Origin: Leifsonia poae
GTDB lineage: Bacteria; Actinomycetota; Actinomycetes; Actinomycetales; Microbacteriaceae
Assembly (NCBI RefSeq): GCF_020009625.1
Contig: NZ_JAIHLP010000004.1
Location: forward strand, 1-39,825
Reading direction: 5' to 3'
DNA: 39,825 nucleotides
Each line of letters opens with the position of its first letter. Within the stretch, counting starts at the first letter, position 1. The position numbers and the translations under genes were made by a program. The notes beneath the pieces were generated by a model. The model did not search any database. It had not been told where the DNA came from and saw only the letters and a program-made list of their open reading frames with translations. Shown here one piece after another: positions 16,230 to 23,034 of this stretch.

Positions 16230-16528
16230 GATTGCTGCCCCTTCCTGTCTGCGAGTATGCGCCTGGCTCGTTCTAACGTCTTCTGTCGAACGGGCATCGA
16301 GTGAAAGATCAGCGCATCCTTGTTCACCTGGTCGACGTGGGCGAAGACTTCGAGCATGATCGAGCCGTCTCGTGTTGGGCCGATGAACAGGTCCGCGGTC
16401 GGTTGTCCCGGGACACGGGCCTGGTCAAAGTCCTTCACGTAGACGACGGCGCTTCTCATAGCGTTGAGCGTGTCAGCGCGGGCAATCAGGTGCTTGTCTG
16501 CGCTGCTCGTCCATCTCGTCGGGGCCAT
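16226..16528 (-). CDS. Small protein paired with the antitoxin-like gene (possible toxin)
   Basis: 100 residues from the ATG at 16528. An earlier TTG at 16555 is not preferred because a good promoter ends exactly at this ATG. The sequence is compact alpha/beta (SAVVYVKDFDQARVPGQP, SIMLEVFAHVDQVN, ALIFHSMPVRQKTLERARRI). I recognise no family. The IFHSMPVR segment recalls a motif in short toxin-like proteins, but this is weak. The toxin role rests on its size, the overlap with a ribbon-helix-helix gene and its place among maintenance genes. Confidence 0.5.
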   Translation of the reverse strand: MAPTRWTSSADKHLIARADTLNAMRSAVVYVKDFDQARVPGQPTADLFIGPTRDGSIMLEVFAHVDQVNKDALIFHSMPVRQKTLERARRILADRKGQQS

Positions 16529-16563
16529 AATATTATTGTAGTCCAAAAATAGCAAGCTGTCTA
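16529..16563 (-). promoter_or_regulatory. Leaderless promoter of the toxin-antitoxin-like pair
   Basis: On the minus strand, TAGACA (16558-16563) and TACAAT (16535-16540) are spaced by 17 bases. The ATG at 16528 begins six bases after the -10. There is no ribosome site. An ATGAGTAT-type site lies about 20 bases upstream of the -35. Confidence 0.65.
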
Positions 16564-16584
16564 CTCAAAAGTAGTTAGCAGTAA

Positions 16585-16599
16585 ATGAGTATAGAAGTA
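16585..16599 (+). repeat. ATGAGTAT-type site 6
   Basis: ATGAGTATAGAAGTA, upstream of the toxin-like promoter. Unlike sites 1-4, it lacks the following GCGC block. The surrounding 16564-16770 holds no convincing gene. Confidence 0.55.
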
Positions 16600-16770
16600 T
16601 TGCTAGAGGCTGAGGGCGATCGATGATACGAGCAGGGGAGTGGTGACGAGCGCGCAAAGCGCGCCGGCCCTCCTGACGCGCTGTAGGACGGCGGTCGGGC
16701 CAATGTGTCGTCGGCTCAGGAACCGGGCCGCACGCTGGGAGCGCGACGGCTGCGATCGCCCGCATGGCGG

Positions 16771-17436
16771 TCACCCTTCCACGCGGTCGTCGTCGGTCAG
16801 ATCGTCGTCATCGGCGCGGAATTCCGTGCCGCAGAGACCGCAGAGGATGGGGCCGCCTTCGTACACCGCTTTGGATACTCGGATCTTCCGAGCGCAGTCG
16901 CATACGGCGCTCACGCCGTTGTTGTTGGACTTGCGGCCACTGCCGATCGTCTCGGTGATCCGGTAAGCGACGAGGGCGGCGTCCAGCTGTGCCACCTGGT
17001 CGCCGTAGACGCTCAGGGTGGCGTCGGGCACTGCCGTTTCACTCCATCCCTGGGTGTTGTTGTGGGAGAGGCCGAGACCGAACTCCTTTCCGATCGCCTG
17101 AAACTTCGTGTTGTGAAAGCGGCCCTGGCGGCTGGTGTCCTTGATCCCGCGAACCTGCGCCGCTCCGTGTGCGGCTTCGTGCAGCAGCGTGCCGAGCAGG
17201 TCGCGGCCGCCATTCTTCAACCCTTCACCGCCCACGAACAGCTCGTGCACGCGCTCGGTGCCGCGCACCCATCGGTCGGCGGCAAAGTGGCCGAGTTTCA
17301 AGCCCTTCGCGGCGCTGCCGGAGCCGATCGTCACGACGACCTCGGGCACGTCCGGGTGTCGCTCCTGGATCGCGTTCCAAGTGCTCTCGATCGCGTCGAC
17401 GAGTACGGCGGTAACGGATGCGGTCTGCGTGTTCAT
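16771..17436 (-). CDS. SprT-like zinc metalloprotease with C-terminal zinc ribbon
   Basis: 221 residues. The ATG at 17436 follows an AGGGAG site by five bases. The catalytic motif is H86-E-A-A-H90 in LLGTLLHEAAHGAA, with H108 (GRFHNTKF) as a possible third ligand, matching the SprT/Spartan-type arrangement. A C-terminal CxC...CxxC ribbon (C179, C181, C199, C202) is a second metal site, and an acidic tail ends the protein. SprT-like proteases in other settings cut proteins crosslinked to or bound on DNA. Its role on a plasmid is unknown; processing of a DNA-bound replication or transfer protein is one speculation. An 18-bp palindrome lies 39 bases upstream. Confidence 0.75.
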   Translation of the reverse strand: MNTQTASVTAVLVDAIESTWNAIQERHPDVPEVVVTIGSGSAAKGLKLGHFAADRWVRGTERVHELFVGGEGLKNGGRDLLGTLLHEAAHGAAQVRGIKDTSRQGRFHNTKFQAIGKEFGLGLSHNNTQGWSETAVPDATLSVYGDQVAQLDAALVAYRITETIGSGRKSNNNGVSAVCDCARKIRVSKAVYEGGPILCGLCGTEFRADDDDLTDDDRVEG

Positions 17437-17474
17437 ATCTTCTCCCTGGTGGTAGTTGCTGTCTGGCGCCTGCG

Positions 17475-17492
17475 TTGACACGTACGTGTCAA
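17475..17492. promoter_or_regulatory. 18-bp palindrome, site 2 of 3
   Basis: TTGACACGTACGTGTCAA is a perfect palindrome between the stop of the small acidic gene (17508) and the start of the SprT-like gene (17436). It overlaps a possible -35 TTGACA, but I see no matching -10. It is suited to controlling the SprT-like gene. Confidence 0.6.
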
Positions 17493-17507
17493 GTGCTCGA
17501 GCTGGCC

Positions 17508-17789
17508 TCACTGGCAGCTGTCGCACTGCAGGGCGTCCATCGGGTCGACGGGCACCACGTACTCGGCCACGGCGGGCCGGTAGTGGTCGTCGCCGTCGTC
17601 GTCGCCCTCGGCGTGCGCCTCGATCCACATGTCTGCGCTGGCGGGCTCTCCGATTGCGCGGAGCATTCCTGCAAGGGCCTCGACCTCGCCGCAGCTCAGT
17701 TGCGTTGCAACGTCGGCCGCCAGGTCTCCGGCTGAAAAAACCGCCGCGAATCGGGTGACGTCGCTGGTGTTGGTAATGAGTGTGCTCAT
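17508..17789 (-). CDS. Small acidic hypothetical protein
   Basis: 93 residues; the ATG at 17789 follows a GAGGGAGAG-rich ribosome site. The first half is helical (DVTRFAAVFSAGDLAADVATQ, CGEVEALAGMLRAIG). The second half is acidic (EAHAEGDDDGDDHY), and the C-terminus contains a CDSC pair. I recognise no family. It precedes the SprT-like gene in the same direction and may share its transcript, although the palindrome between them suggests separate control. Confidence 0.6.
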   Translation of the reverse strand: MSTLITNTSDVTRFAAVFSAGDLAADVATQLSCGEVEALAGMLRAIGEPASADMWIEAHAEGDDDGDDHYRPAVAEYVVPVDPMDALQCDSCQ

Positions 17790-18000
17790 CGCTTCTCTCC
17801 CTCATGTTTTTTTGCCGGGATGGCACGTAGTGCCGTTCAGGGAGAGCGGTCGGAGTGCAACCCGAAGGGCAGCGGGGGAGAGAATTTCCGCGCGAAATGA
17901 GGGAGCTTGCGACCGCGTGCGGAAAATCTCGGCGGAGCTGGCTCCCGCAGGGAGCTTGCGCGAAGGCCGCCGACCGTAGAATCGCCGCAGGCTTCCCGGT

Positions 18001-18026
18001 AAAAAACTGAGCCCCGCTAGGGGCTC
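18001..18026 (-). terminator. Intrinsic terminator, leftward
   Basis: On the minus strand, GAGCCCC-TAGC-GGGGCTC forms a perfect 7-bp stem followed by AG and six Ts. This is the most canonical terminator in the window. No annotated leftward gene ends here. Confidence 0.75.
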
Positions 18027-18034
18027 GATACAGT

Positions 18035-18059
18035 CGGCCGCCGCAGCGGCCGTCCTTTT
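18035..18059 (+). terminator. Intrinsic terminator, rightward
   Basis: CGGCCGC-CGCA-GCGGCCG is a perfect 7-bp stem followed by TCCTTTT on the plus strand. No annotated rightward gene ends upstream of it. Confidence 0.6.
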
Positions 18060-18220
18060 GCTCTGCACCCGCACTCGCATGTCGAGCAGCTGTGCCTCAC
18101 ACTCACAGCCTGAGATAGCGGCCGAATGTCGGAGGTCCCCGATATTCTGTTGGCGTGACTTTCATGGCTTAGAGACGTCGGTAGTGAGGCACCTGCTCCG
18201 GTACCGAGATTGGAGCGGCA

Positions 18221-19441
18221 GTGACTCAGGATTTACCGCCTTCCCAGGAAGAGCACCTATCAGCAATAGCAACGGAGTTACGCGCTGTGCCCGTACGCGT
18301 TCGCCGTCTTTTTGGGTTGCCTCCGCTCGCCCTGGATCTGCTGGACGCAGCAGCTGCCACCGTCTATGACTTGCTCGATGAGACCGATCGAACATGGGAC
18401 GACCGGCTGGCCCAGCTACCGGTCCGGTTTGAACGGCTGTTTCCCGACGGAGTTCCGGAAGGCCGTCTGGACTGGTTGAACCTCCCTCAGGAAGAAATTG
18501 AGCAGAAGGTCAAGGAAAGCTTCGGGCGATTGAACAACCCAAACACGCGGCGCTTTTTGAATCGTCTGTTGGGGTCTAAGACGTTCAATCGGCTCACTGT
18601 TGCCTTCAACCAGGATTGGGCGCTGTTCCTGCTGGGCACGAGACGGCTGCTTCGAAGCTTTATGCCGGTCGCTCAGGCCCTGCAAGACGCGGCAGGGCCG
18701 CTCTCCGACAAGGAGAGAGCCAACCTGGGTGGATTCAGCGACGCTCAGACCGTTCTCCTGGACGCGGTCCTAAAGCTGGACCACGCTGTCGGCGGATTCT
18801 TTGACAAGCGCGACATCGATTTGCAGAAGATGGGGTTCCCGGTGCGTGATGCCGAGGCAAGAACTCTCGACGTTGGAGTTGATGAGCTAATCGACGTCAT
18901 GAGGACGATGCTCGACGTCGAAACGCAGCGCAGGGCCCAGGAGCTGAGCGACGTACTCTTCCGTAAGCTGCGCGGCTTTGAGCAGGCGCTGGCCGCTTCC
19001 GACGATGGCGTTTCACAGGCGGCAAATAGCCTGGTCGAATTTATCGATCGGCTCCTTCGTACGGCGTTCGACGAGGCCGACGTGCTTGAATGGATTGGAA
19101 AGCACTACCCAGACGATAAGAGCCTCGTGTTTGAGCGTGAAGGTCGAGCAATTCCGACCAAGCGGGCCAGTGCCCTTTGCTTCGCGCACGCCGCTCAGGC
19201 GCCCACCGAAACTTCCAACCTGGAATCGATGGTCGCACTCAGCATCGTTAAGGTGCGCTCGTCGGCTGAACGACTCAAGCACGCCAACGTGGGCGATCCC
19301 GATGAAGAAGCAGAACTCAGACGGCTCATGCTCGCCCTTCGGGGTGCACTGACTTTCATCCTGCGATTCAATTGGCTGCTTGCAGACGATGACCGGTACT
19401 TCTACCTCAGGGAGCGCTTCGCACCCCAGAAGGCGGCCTAA
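18221..19441 (+). CDS. Orphan helical hypothetical protein, 406 residues
   Basis: A GTG start at 18221 with GGAG five bases upstream. The protein reads without interruption and appears almost wholly helical, with no membrane segment, P-loop or clear catalytic motif. Notable stretches are DLLDAAAATVYDLLDETDRTWDDR, FFDKRDIDLQKMGF and LTFILRFNWLLADDDRYFY. It is the only large rightward gene in the 13-30 kb half, and its codons look less GC-extreme than its neighbours. The 3' end overlaps the coupling-protein gene tail to tail by 35 bases. An isolated, self-promoted gene of unknown family in this setting may be accessory cargo; a defence role would be conjecture. Confidence 0.75.
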   Translation: MTQDLPPSQEEHLSAIATELRAVPVRVRRLFGLPPLALDLLDAAAATVYDLLDETDRTWDDRLAQLPVRFERLFPDGVPEGRLDWLNLPQEEIEQKVKESFGRLNNPNTRRFLNRLLGSKTFNRLTVAFNQDWALFLLGTRRLLRSFMPVAQALQDAAGPLSDKERANLGGFSDAQTVLLDAVLKLDHAVGGFFDKRDIDLQKMGFPVRDAEARTLDVGVDELIDVMRTMLDVETQRRAQELSDVLFRKLRGFEQALAASDDGVSQAANSLVEFIDRLLRTAFDEADVLEWIGKHYPDDKSLVFEREGRAIPTKRASALCFAHAAQAPTETSNLESMVALSIVKVRSSAERLKHANVGDPDEEAELRRLMLALRGALTFILRFNWLLADDDRYFYLRERFAPQKAA

Positions 19442-21281
19442 TACTTCCCGCTGTCGTTGCGGCAGCGATATCGGCGCCTTCCACCCTGCGGTTGGGGAGC
19501 ACCCGGAACGCGGCCATTGAGCCGCCCTGGACGATCCAGAATTGTGCGTCGTTAGCTTCCCGCACATCCTGTGGCGGGATCACGTAGGTGTGTTGAGCTC
19601 GGGCGGATTTCAGTTCCTCGCCGGTCGCCATGCCGGAGGATTCCATCTGCATGTAGGTGCCGGCGTACTTCACGACGTCCTCGGGGTCTTTCTGCCGACC
19701 GAAGATCAGCGCAGCGCCGGAGGCGAGGGCGCGGCGTCGCCGTGTCTCGTCGTTGGACAGGCCCGCGGGGGACTGGGCGGCGAGGCCGAGGCCGACGCCG
19801 GCCGATCGCGCCGTCTCGTAGAGCGAGCCGGCCGTGTCGCCGGGATCACTGGTGCCGGTGACGAGTTGCGGGAACTCGTCGACGACGACGAGCACGGGCG
19901 TCTTGTCTCGCCGCATGAGCCGGTTCGTCAGGAAGTTCCGCAGGTCGAGCAACAGCAGGTCACCGAGACGAGCCTGCGAGTCGTCGGAGGGTGCCAGCGG
20001 AACGATGGTGATGTCCGCGTTCGGCTTCTCGTAGGACCACCCGTTGGGGTCCAGCCACCGCTCTAGCGGCCGCAGCGCGACGAGCAAGCTCTGCAACGTC
20101 CGCTGGCCGGCAGAAATGCCGGCGCGGGAGTCCACGATCGCGTTGACCATCTGGAGGTCGTACTGGTCGCGAACGTGCGGGGCCGGGTTGCTGAGGCGTT
20201 CGCGTAGGTCGTCGACGCTGCGCAGCGGCGACGCATCCTGCACCGCTTGCAGGATGCCGCGGATCTCATCGAGGTAGTGCTGATTCGCCCCGTCTGGGGG
20301 CGGCATCAGCCGCATGAGCTTCGTGGTCACCTGGTCGGCGGTGCCGGTGAACATGTCCCAGCCGGCGTTGATCGCCGCGGTGCGGCCGAAGCTCTCGGCC
20401 AGCGCTGCAAGCTTTTCGGCGTCCTCCGGGTCGCCCTTGGCGTCGATGAAGAACACCGGCCAGCCGTATTCGAGCGCGCACTGCATCGCGTCGTTCAGGA
20501 ACACGGTTTTTCCGGTGCCGGATTCGGCGATCAGCAGGAAGCGCACCGCGGATGCCGCGGTGGGCATCTGCGCGTACTTTCCGCCCGGGTCGATCCAGTC
20601 GCGCACACGGCGCGCGTCATAGAACCGATCGGCCAGTGTCCGCACCGTGGCGCGACTGACGAGCCCGAACGCCTGCGCACCCTCTGGGGTGCGCAGCGGA
20701 GCCGTCATCGCGCCTTTCGCGGAACCGGTGATCTGGCCCGTCTCGGCGTCGACGGTGACGCCCATCCGGCGCGCGGCCGCGCGATCGGCTGCGCGCTTGC
20801 GCGCCGTCTCGATCCTGGTCTGTTGCACGACGTCAGCGATGCGCCGGTTGCGTACGAGCGTCGCGACACGGCGACGTCGAATCGACCAGGTGACCGGCAG
20901 CAGGAGGATGCCGGCCAGGAAGTTGCCGAGCAGCCACGGCCACATGCCGAGCGCCTGGGCCTTCCAGTCGGGCGTCTTGAAGAACGCCGCGGCGTCGCCG
21001 CTCGCAATCCACTGTGCGAGCCAGGCGAGCTCGAAGCCGAGCAGCCCGGCGACGAGCAATACTCCGATCGTGTTGACGATCCACTGCCACCGCCAGGTGA
21101 CCCAGAACCACGTCTTGGTCGCGATGACCGTTCCGGTGACCCTGGCCACCATGAAGGGGATCACGAACGGGGCGCAAACCGCGACGAGCGCGAGGATCAG
21201 CACGGCGATGACAAGCTTCTCGACGAGCACGCTCGTGGCGTCGTCGGAGCCACCCTGCTGCACTTGCTGTTGGTTGCTCAT
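19407..21281 (-). CDS. VirD4/TraG-like type IV coupling protein
   Basis: 624 residues. The ATG at 21281 overlaps the preceding stop (ATGA), with a GGGGGA ribosome site. Four hydrophobic segments lie before residue 135 (KLVIAVLILALVAVCAPFVI, TIGVLLVAGLLGFELAWLA, LLGNFLAGILLLPVTW and one weaker). The motor has Walker A AESGTGKT (about residues 252-259) and Walker B VLVVVDEFPQL, followed by AQSPAGLS, the usual glutamine-containing motif of coupling ATPases. These proteins bind the DNA-relaxase complex and feed it to the channel. It lies about 6 kb from the rest of the conjugation operon, beside the candidate transfer origin. Confidence 0.85.
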   Translation of the reverse strand: MSNQQQVQQGGSDDATSVLVEKLVIAVLILALVAVCAPFVIPFMVARVTGTVIATKTWFWVTWRWQWIVNTIGVLLVAGLLGFELAWLAQWIASGDAAAFFKTPDWKAQALGMWPWLLGNFLAGILLLPVTWSIRRRRVATLVRNRRIADVVQQTRIETARKRAADRAAARRMGVTVDAETGQITGSAKGAMTAPLRTPEGAQAFGLVSRATVRTLADRFYDARRVRDWIDPGGKYAQMPTAASAVRFLLIAESGTGKTVFLNDAMQCALEYGWPVFFIDAKGDPEDAEKLAALAESFGRTAAINAGWDMFTGTADQVTTKLMRLMPPPDGANQHYLDEIRGILQAVQDASPLRSVDDLRERLSNPAPHVRDQYDLQMVNAIVDSRAGISAGQRTLQSLLVALRPLERWLDPNGWSYEKPNADITIVPLAPSDDSQARLGDLLLLDLRNFLTNRLMRRDKTPVLVVVDEFPQLVTGTSDPGDTAGSLYETARSAGVGLGLAAQSPAGLSNDETRRRRALASGAALIFGRQKDPEDVVKYAGTYMQMESSGMATGEELKSARAQHTYVIPPQDVREANDAQFWIVQGGSMAAFRVLPNRRVEGADIAAATTAGSIRPPSGVRSAP

Positions 21282-22021
21282 CGCGTCCCCCATCCATCGG
21301 TAGCCGGCCCACCGACTACCAAGCCGTCCAGCTGCGCCGGCACTTCGGCCGGCGTGCTTTCTGGCACCCCATCCCAAGCTCCACTCTCATCTCCGACCCA
21401 CTTCCCGCGCACGTCGAAAACGGGCAGGGCAAGGATGCGGTGACGGTCGTCACGGAACACTCTCGTGTCGGCTTCTCGGTTCACGATGCGAGCCGTGGTC
21501 GTGTCGCAGAAGTACACGATGCGGTCGACACCTTCGCGCGCCAGCCGCCATGTGTGGTTCTCGAAGATGACACGGTAACGGTCGATCGTTTTCGGCGTCA
21601 GCTCGACCTCGACCAGCTCGCGCCGGCCGTCCGGTCGGACGGCAACCCCGTCCGTCTGGTGCTCACTCCGCATCCCCGGTTTCCGGTCGCGCTCCAGCTG
21701 TAGCCGCGGCACAAGTAGCGCGCCGAGACGGCCGCCACCGCGACCTCGTGACGGGTCGTCTGACGGAACAGGTTGGGGGCGGTCTTGCCGATCGCCTGGT
21801 GCGTCGCCCAGACGATCGAACCGTCTCGGAAACGTGGGTCGAGCACGGTCGACCAGACCGACCTCAACGAGCCTCGCGGTCCACTGCTGAGCCTTCCGCA
21901 AACTCACCGGAGAGCCCGCACCAGACAACCCTCCGAGCGCCCACCGAAGCGCATCCATGTCGGCCATGCGAACCACGCTCAGCCACTCCACCATTGCTTC
22001 GTCACGCTCGGTCAGCTGCAC
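21278..22021 (-). CDS. Replication-relaxation-like protein (two compensating frame breaks)
   Basis: The start at 22021 gives a helical, winged-helix-like N-terminus (LTERDEAMVEWLSVVRMADM). The C-terminal domain holds VRPDGRRELVEVELTPKTIDRY, resembling the PD...E core of the replication-relaxation family. Between about 21838 and 21690 the plausible sequence (FRDGSIVWATHQAIGKTAPN, ARYLCRGYSW) is in another frame. Adding one C to the CCC run near 21846-21850 and one G near 21690 makes one continuous protein of about 248 residues. The stop overlaps the coupling-protein start. In other actinobacterial mobile elements such proteins sit beside coupling proteins. The function is not settled. Confidence 0.65.
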   Translation of the reverse strand: MQLTERDEAMVEWLSVVRMADMDALRWALGGLSGAGSPVSLRKAQQWTARLVEVGLVDRARPTFPRRFDRLGDAPGDRQDRPQPVPSDDPSRGRGGGRLGALLVPRLQLERDRKPGMRSEHQTDGVAVRPDGRRELVEVELTPKTIDRYRVIFENHTWRLAREGVDRIVYFCDTTTARIVNREADTRVFRDDRHRILALPVFDVRGKWVGDESGAWDGVPESTPAEVPAQLDGLVVGGPATDGWGTR

Positions 22022-22215
22022 CAGTGCCCCCTCTCACCTTGCTAACCAAGCTACCAGGTAGAACGCTTGTGTGTCACCTGATCGGGGCTCAGAGCGACAG
22101 GAATTTGAACACGGCTCCGCCGCGTCCGCTACCTTCCTGTATTGCTCGACTGTCGCTCACAACAGCCACCGATTCTCACCACCTACCCAAGGCAACATGC
22201 ACTCTCAAACCCCAC

Positions 22216-22320
22216 CACTCTCTCAACTTTGCATTGTTTTTCTTCTTCCCTTTTCTTCTTTCTCACACTCTTTTTCTTGCCCTGCCCTGCCCCCACCCCT
22301 TTACTTCCCAACCTCCCTCA
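22216..22320 (+). other. Polypyrimidine tract
   Basis: About 105 bases that are almost all C and T on the plus strand, running into the left arm of the large inverted repeat. This is sharply unlike the rest of the window. It codes for nothing convincing. Such tracts can form triplex (H-DNA) or unwind easily. Confidence 0.6.
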
Positions 22321-22411
22321 GACAACTTGTTGGGTGCGGGAGGTTGGGAAGCGCGCGTAGCGCGGGGTGGGGGCAGGGCAGGGCAAACCCGGCCACGGGT
22401 ATGCGTTTGCC
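22277..22411. other. Large nested inverted repeat: candidate oriT or replication origin
   Basis: Outer arms 22277-22299 and 22364-22386 are perfect 23-base complements (TTGCCCTGCCC... with ...GGGCAGGGCAA). Inner arms 22304-22317 (CTTCCCAACCTCCC) and 22338-22351 are perfect over 14 bases. The loop is 20 bases. A second hairpin follows: GGCAAAC (22382-22388) with GTTTGCC (22405-22411), enclosing CCCG/CGGG. The element lies between the replication-type genes and the replication-relaxation/coupling-protein genes, where an origin of transfer or replication is expected. Function is inferred from structure and position only. Confidence 0.6.
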
Positions 22412-22507
22412 TATTCGCGCTCGGTGAATAGTCCGACGTACTAGCTCAGAACCGGTGGAGCTGTCGATCAGCGGCTCTCAGAGCCGCCAGGCGGCCCCCT
22501 GAGGCCG

Positions 22508-22744
22508 CTACTCGCACCCGCGAACCTTTGGCAACGTGACGATCGACGCTGGCTCCTGCCAGCCGCGGGGAGTGAGCGCCTGCGCCAACCTCCCGCGGCT
22601 CGTCGACGACCAACCAACGGCGCATGTGTGCTCCTGGCCGACCATCTGCACCGTTACGGGTGAGGCCGCAGCAGCGACAGCGCTGCGGCCGCTCTCGATA
22701 CGCGCAAACCTGGTGAAAGAACTGCAAGGTGTGTAAGCGGTCAT
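22508..22744 (-). CDS. Small hypothetical protein in the rep operon
   Basis: 78 residues; the ATG at 22744 overlaps the stop of the preceding gene as ATGA, which supports it over the longer frame at 22446-22763. The sequence (FARIESGRSAVAAAASPVTV, QMVGQEHTCAVGWSS, ALTPRGWQEPASIVTLPK) has a few cysteines but no clear metal motif. Family not recognised. It is the last gene before the large inverted repeat. Confidence 0.55.
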   Translation of the reverse strand: MTAYTPCSSFTRFARIESGRSAVAAAASPVTVQMVGQEHTCAVGWSSTSRGRLAQALTPRGWQEPASIVTLPKVRGCE

Positions 22745-23034
22745 CGGTGGCTCCGTCCGGCACGGTGGGCCTCGATCGCGTCGAGGCGAGCGTACAGCTG
22801 GGCGAGCGAAATTGCAGCGTCGGTGGTCCGTTGGCCGGCGAGGTTCAGCACCGGGAACAGGTCAGCCGGCGCACTCTCCGGGGGTCGGAACCAGACCTCC
22901 GTGACGGGGTTGTGGTCGTCGTCGACGTGCTCGGATCGCGACGGCTCCCACGTCCATTGGACGTCGCCGTGCTCGATCCCTTCGACGTCGATTGACCAGC
23001 CTCTCCCGGTCAGAATCGCGTGCAGGTCGAGCAC
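22741..23034 (-). CDS. Hypothetical protein, possibly continuous with the Rep gene
   Basis: 97 residues from a GTG at 23034. The sequence (GRGWSIDVEGIEHGDVQWTW, TEVWFRPPESAPADLFPVLN, AAISLAQLYARLDAIEAHR) looks like a small mixed alpha/beta protein ending in a helix. The frame stays open further upstream (FEFPQAVQDLHQKVLDLHAIL), overlapping the end of the Rep gene, and no ribosome site precedes the GTG. A missed frame shift joining it to Rep, or an upstream non-canonical start, is therefore possible. Family unknown. Confidence 0.5.
   Translation of the reverse strand: MLDLHAILTGRGWSIDVEGIEHGDVQWTWEPSRSEHVDDDHNPVTEVWFRPPESAPADLFPVLNLAGQRTTDAAISLAQLYARLDAIEAHRAGRSHR

Larger units (their letters stand above)
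17790..18220. other. Structured non-coding region between divergent genes
   Basis: About 430 bases without a gene. It contains a TTTCCGC (17885-17891)/GCGGAAA (17919-17925) stem, an 11-bp direct repeat GGGAGCTTGCG (17901-17911 and 17950-17960), and two terminators pointing in opposite directions (18001-18026 minus, 18035-18059 plus). Because the flanking genes run outward, these terminators would end transcripts that start inside this region. That suggests one or two small RNAs, or a control region for replication or the orphan gene. Confidence 0.45.

Noticed and set aside
16565..16774. A 69-residue leftward ORF overlapping the SprT-like stop (GTG start)
   Set aside because: The overlap is suggestive, but the protein is rich in Pro, Arg and His with no hydrophobic core, and the 3' part runs across the ATGAGTAT site and the next promoter. 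Support is too weak to list.
22080..22130. tRNA-like T-arm (GTTCAAATTC on the minus strand)
   Set aside because: The flanking bases do not form a T-stem, acceptor stem or cloverleaf.
22071..22431. Short rightward ORFs over the pyrimidine tract and inverted repeat
   Set aside because: Their Leu/Ser/Pro composition simply reflects the C/T tract; none has a ribosome site.
22446..22763. Longer alternative frame (105 residues) over the 78-residue gene
   Set aside because: The alternative is Arg/Cys-rich and lacks a linked start; the 78-residue frame begins with a four-base overlap to the upstream gene.
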